Assembly: GCA_004554485.1 (NCBI GenBank)
Contig: SFLS01000003.1
Span: 1-64,000, forward strand
Origin: Oscillospiraceae bacterium
GTDB taxonomy: Bacteria > Bacillota > Clostridia > Oscillospirales > Ruminococcaceae
Length of the DNA: 64,000 nucleotides
Direction: 5' to 3'
Part shown: positions 63,376-64,000 of the stretch, piece by piece
How positions within the stretch are numbered: the first letter of the stretch is position 1
Layout: every line of letters starts with the position of its first letter
Translations under genes and position numbers: made by a program
Notes under the pieces: model-generated
Told to the model about the DNA's origin: nothing
What the model saw: the letters and a program-made list of their open reading frames with translations, nothing else
Databases searched by the model: none

Positions 63376-64000
63376 ATGATGGATAAGATTCTGGTAGCCG
63401 ATGACGACCTGAACATCTGCGAACTGCTGCGCCTGTACCTCGAAAAAGAGGGCTTTGAGGTAGTAATGGCCCACGACGGCGAGGAAGCGGTCGCCCGCTT
63501 TGAAAGCGAAAAGCCCTCGCTCATTCTCTTGGATATCATGATGCCCAAGCTGGATGGCTGGCAGGTCTGCCGGCAGATCCGGCAGAAAAGCGACTGCCCC
63601 ATCATTATGCTCACCGCCAAGGGCGAAACCTTCGATAAGGTGCTGGGGCTGGAGCTGGGCGCCGATGACTATGTGGTCAAGCCCTTCGATACCAAGGAGA
63701 TCGTGGCGCGCATCAAGGCGGTGCTGCGCCGCAGCGGCCCGGCCGGCGCCGCCGCCAACGAGGTCAAGGAGGTCAGCTACGACAAGCTGACGGTCAATAT
63801 GACCCGCTACGAGCTGAAGGTGGACGGCAAGGTAGTGGATGCCCCGCCCAAGGAGCTGGAGCTGCTGTTCCATCTGGCCAGCAACCCCAACCGGGTATTT
63901 ACCCGCGACCAGCTGCTGGACGAAGTATGGGGCTTTGAGTACTACGGCGACAGCCGTACCGTGGATGTGCACATCAAACGCCTGCGGGAAAAGCTGGAGG
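63376..64000 (+). CDS. OmpR/PhoB family response regulator, 3' end cut by window
   Basis: 208 codons are visible. The receiver domain is KILVADDDLNICELLRLYLEKEGFEVVMAHDGEEAV...SLILLDIMMPKLDGWQVCRQIR (phospho-acceptor Asp in LLDIMMP), followed by IIMLTAKGE and DDYVVKPFD. The winged-helix domain is ELELLFHLASNPNRVFTRDQLLDEVWGFEYYGDSRTVDVHIKRLREKLE. Only about 15-20 residues should be missing. AAGGAGG precedes the ATG at 63376. A histidine kinase gene is expected just downstream. Confidence 0.95.
   Translation, partial: MMDKILVADDDLNICELLRLYLEKEGFEVVMAHDGEEAVARFESEKPSLILLDIMMPKLDGWQVCRQIRQKSDCPIIMLTAKGETFDKVLGLELGADDYVVKPFDTKEIVARIKAVLRRSGPAGAAANEVKEVSYDKLTVNMTRYELKVDGKVVDAPPKELELLFHLASNPNRVFTRDQLLDEVWGFEYYGDSRTVDVHIKRLREKLE

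Overview
The window looks like chromosome from a GC-rich, anaerobic, spore-forming Gram-positive of class Clostridia, probably an Oscillospiraceae/Ruminococcaceae-type gut bacterium. The basis is inference from gene content: SpoIIE and SpmA/SpmB (sporulation), a PerR/rubrerythrin/rubredoxin peroxide-defence cluster, class B sortases with an NPTTG-anchored substrate, a YceD-L32 pair, an L10 leader, strong SD sequences (often AAAGGAG) and consensus SigA promoters. No phage, IS transposase, CRISPR array or rRNA was found. The only tRNA is tRNA-Arg(CCU).

Layout. 1-2644: end of an ABC exporter (ATPase, permease). 2753-7046 (-): Maf, cysteine hydrolase, dUTPase, U32 peptidase, ZapA. 7321-12682 (+): glycogen phosphorylase, GH13 amylase, NusG-II membrane protein, GNAT. 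12714-13963: L10 leader with rplJ-rplL. 14597-22143 (-): nitroreductase, membrane protein, Der, ArgS, DUF1934, MurI, Ddl and an LCP-like protein. 22435-23154: YceD-L32. 23399-24757: beta-helix wall protein. 24846-29354 (-): oxidoreductase, DUF512 protein, GNAT, 48-residue membrane protein, MtaB. 29500-33486 (+): GNAT, HD protein, sortase B, TrpS, PspC. 33846-39721 (-): probable maltodextrin operon (binding protein, two permeases, LacI regulator, MalQ). 40282-41635: two small membrane proteins and a DMT transporter. 41793-44347: PerR, rubrerythrin, SDR, flavoprotein-rubredoxin. 44520-49945: tRNA-Arg, Nudix, SpoIIE, PdxY and an ECF S component. 50242-54103: polar amino-acid ABC transporter with an M20 amidohydrolase. 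54199-60205 (-): TadA, CPBP protease, YchF, GltX, DUF2804, DUF1858. 60416-63030: a second sortase B, a broken AbrB-type gene, SpmA-SpmB. 63376-end: response regulator, cut by the window edge.

The most unusual signal lies between the genes. Nine dispersed elements of 78-86 bp share one architecture: a terminal inverted repeat (mostly 12 bp) closing three consecutive hairpins with loops of mostly three bases, a four-way junction. Sequences differ between copies while pairing is kept, two copies differ only in loop triplets, and individual arms recur in new combinations. Two copies sit against tandem duplications of the 3' end of the neighbouring gene (spmB, 63-bp unit; DUF1858 gene, 37-bp unit). 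A similar fold lies inside the U32 peptidase coding sequence.

Genes that probably work together: glgP, the GH13 enzyme, MalQ and the sugar transporter in alpha-glucan use; the PerR cluster in peroxide/oxygen defence; PdxY with the ECF S component in vitamin B6 salvage; the sortases with the NPTTG protein in surface anchoring; Ddl, MurI and the LCP-like protein in wall synthesis.
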